From the NCBI GenBank assembly GCA_009833045.1, contig WUUP01000001.1, positions 241,586-305,585 on the forward strand: DNA of 64,000 nt, read 5' to 3'. Below the pieces are notes generated by a model, which searched no databases, was not told the DNA's origin, and was given only the letters and a program-made list of their open reading frames with translations. This document shows positions 63,820-64,000 of this stretch, one piece after another (within the stretch, counting starts at the first letter, position 1; every line of letters begins with the position of its first letter). Source of the DNA: Saprospirales bacterium GYS_P2D. Its GTDB lineage: Bacteria > Bacteroidota > Bacteroidia > Chitinophagales > Saprospiraceae. Both the position numbers and the translations under genes were made by a program.

Positions 63820-64000
63820 ATGGTAACCCCCTCTACCTTATTCTTTGGCATATGGTTCTCTGTAACAGTACCTACAGTAGATAGTCCAAACATAGCTGCC
63901 AAGTATACGATGAATGACTATAACATCATCAGTACCTATCTACCAGAATCAAAAGAGGTATTCATCAGGCTCAATATCCCGACTGAGGCCTTAGTCGGAC
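63820..64000 (+). CDS. Possible partial gene running off the window end
   Basis: From ATG 63820 the frame stays open for 60 codons to the window edge; an in-frame stop lies at 63796-63798. The codons from about 63910 on (KEVFIRLNIPTEALV) look like ordinary usage for this genome. No domain is recognised, and the opposing short ORF is less convincing. The rest of the 332-bp gap (63669-63819) shows nothing recognisable. Confidence 0.35.
   Translation, partial: MVTPSTLFFGIWFSVTVPTVDSPNIAAKYTMNDYNIISTYLPESKEVFIRLNIPTEALVG

Noticed and set aside
63708-63902. Minus-strand ORF at the window end
   Set aside because: It begins at a TTG directly downstream of a stop, has no recognisable motif, and overlaps a plus-strand frame with better codon use.

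Overview
The window is chromosomal DNA from a free-living member of the Bacteroidota, most likely a gliding or surface-associated marine type (Saprospiria-like is my best guess; the order is inference). The signs are a giant secreted protein with a gliding-motility-type (type IX secretion) C-terminus, a second secreted protein with a Por-type sorting tail, TPR-fused sensor kinases with a LytTR partner, many signal-peptide and lipoprotein genes, and TAnnTTTG-like promoter boxes. I found no rRNA, tRNA, CRISPR, prophage or transposase genes. Almost all ORFs read as intact genes with uniform codon use.

Layout. 0-8.4 kb: end of a beta-barrel-like protein, an Lrp/AsnC regulator, an M20 peptidase, a sugar-phosphate operon (pgi, manA, DASS transporter), a thioredoxin-TPR protein and a DoxX protein. 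8.6-13.6 kb: M28 peptidase, a 0.6 kb array of palindromic repeats, a TPR sensor kinase and a PmtA-like methyltransferase. 13.8-23 kb: MscS channels, pirin, cutA, DUF202, an ATPase-DUF4143 gene bracketed by 63-bp direct repeats, class I HMG-CoA reductase, a Tat-exported Gfo/Idh oxidoreductase and an SDR. 23-27.8 kb: a rhodanese-LysE-rhodanese group, two unknown cytoplasmic proteins, a beta-barrel, DoxX and LolA-like genes.

27.9-39.3 kb is the most distinctive region. Three tandem related exported proteins are followed by a 73-residue LuxR-type HTH protein. The facing genes encode a LytTR response regulator and a TPR histidine kinase, and then comes a 1,899-residue T9SS-exported repeat protein. 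39.4-53.7 kb holds peroxiredoxin, TPR lipoprotein, fructokinase-like kinase, thioredoxin lipoprotein, dnaA, a split 5'-nucleotidase, an A-type Fe-S carrier, a second pirin, S10 carboxypeptidase, a toxin-antitoxin pair, MmcQ/YjbR and MuiA-like genes. 53.9-64 kb holds a GH63-like glycosidase, a second LuxR-type solo regulator, a T9SS-exported vanadium-haloperoxidase-like protein, a DUF4440-like secreted protein, typA and nhaC.

No single known multi-gene system dominates. The best candidates for something undescribed are (1) the three-paralog exported-protein operon with its LuxR-type solo regulator and a large inverted repeat overlapping the first start codon, (2) the ATPase cassette between 63-bp direct repeats abutting the 3' end of the HMG-CoA reductase gene, and (3) the composite palindromic array near 10.2-10.8 kb.
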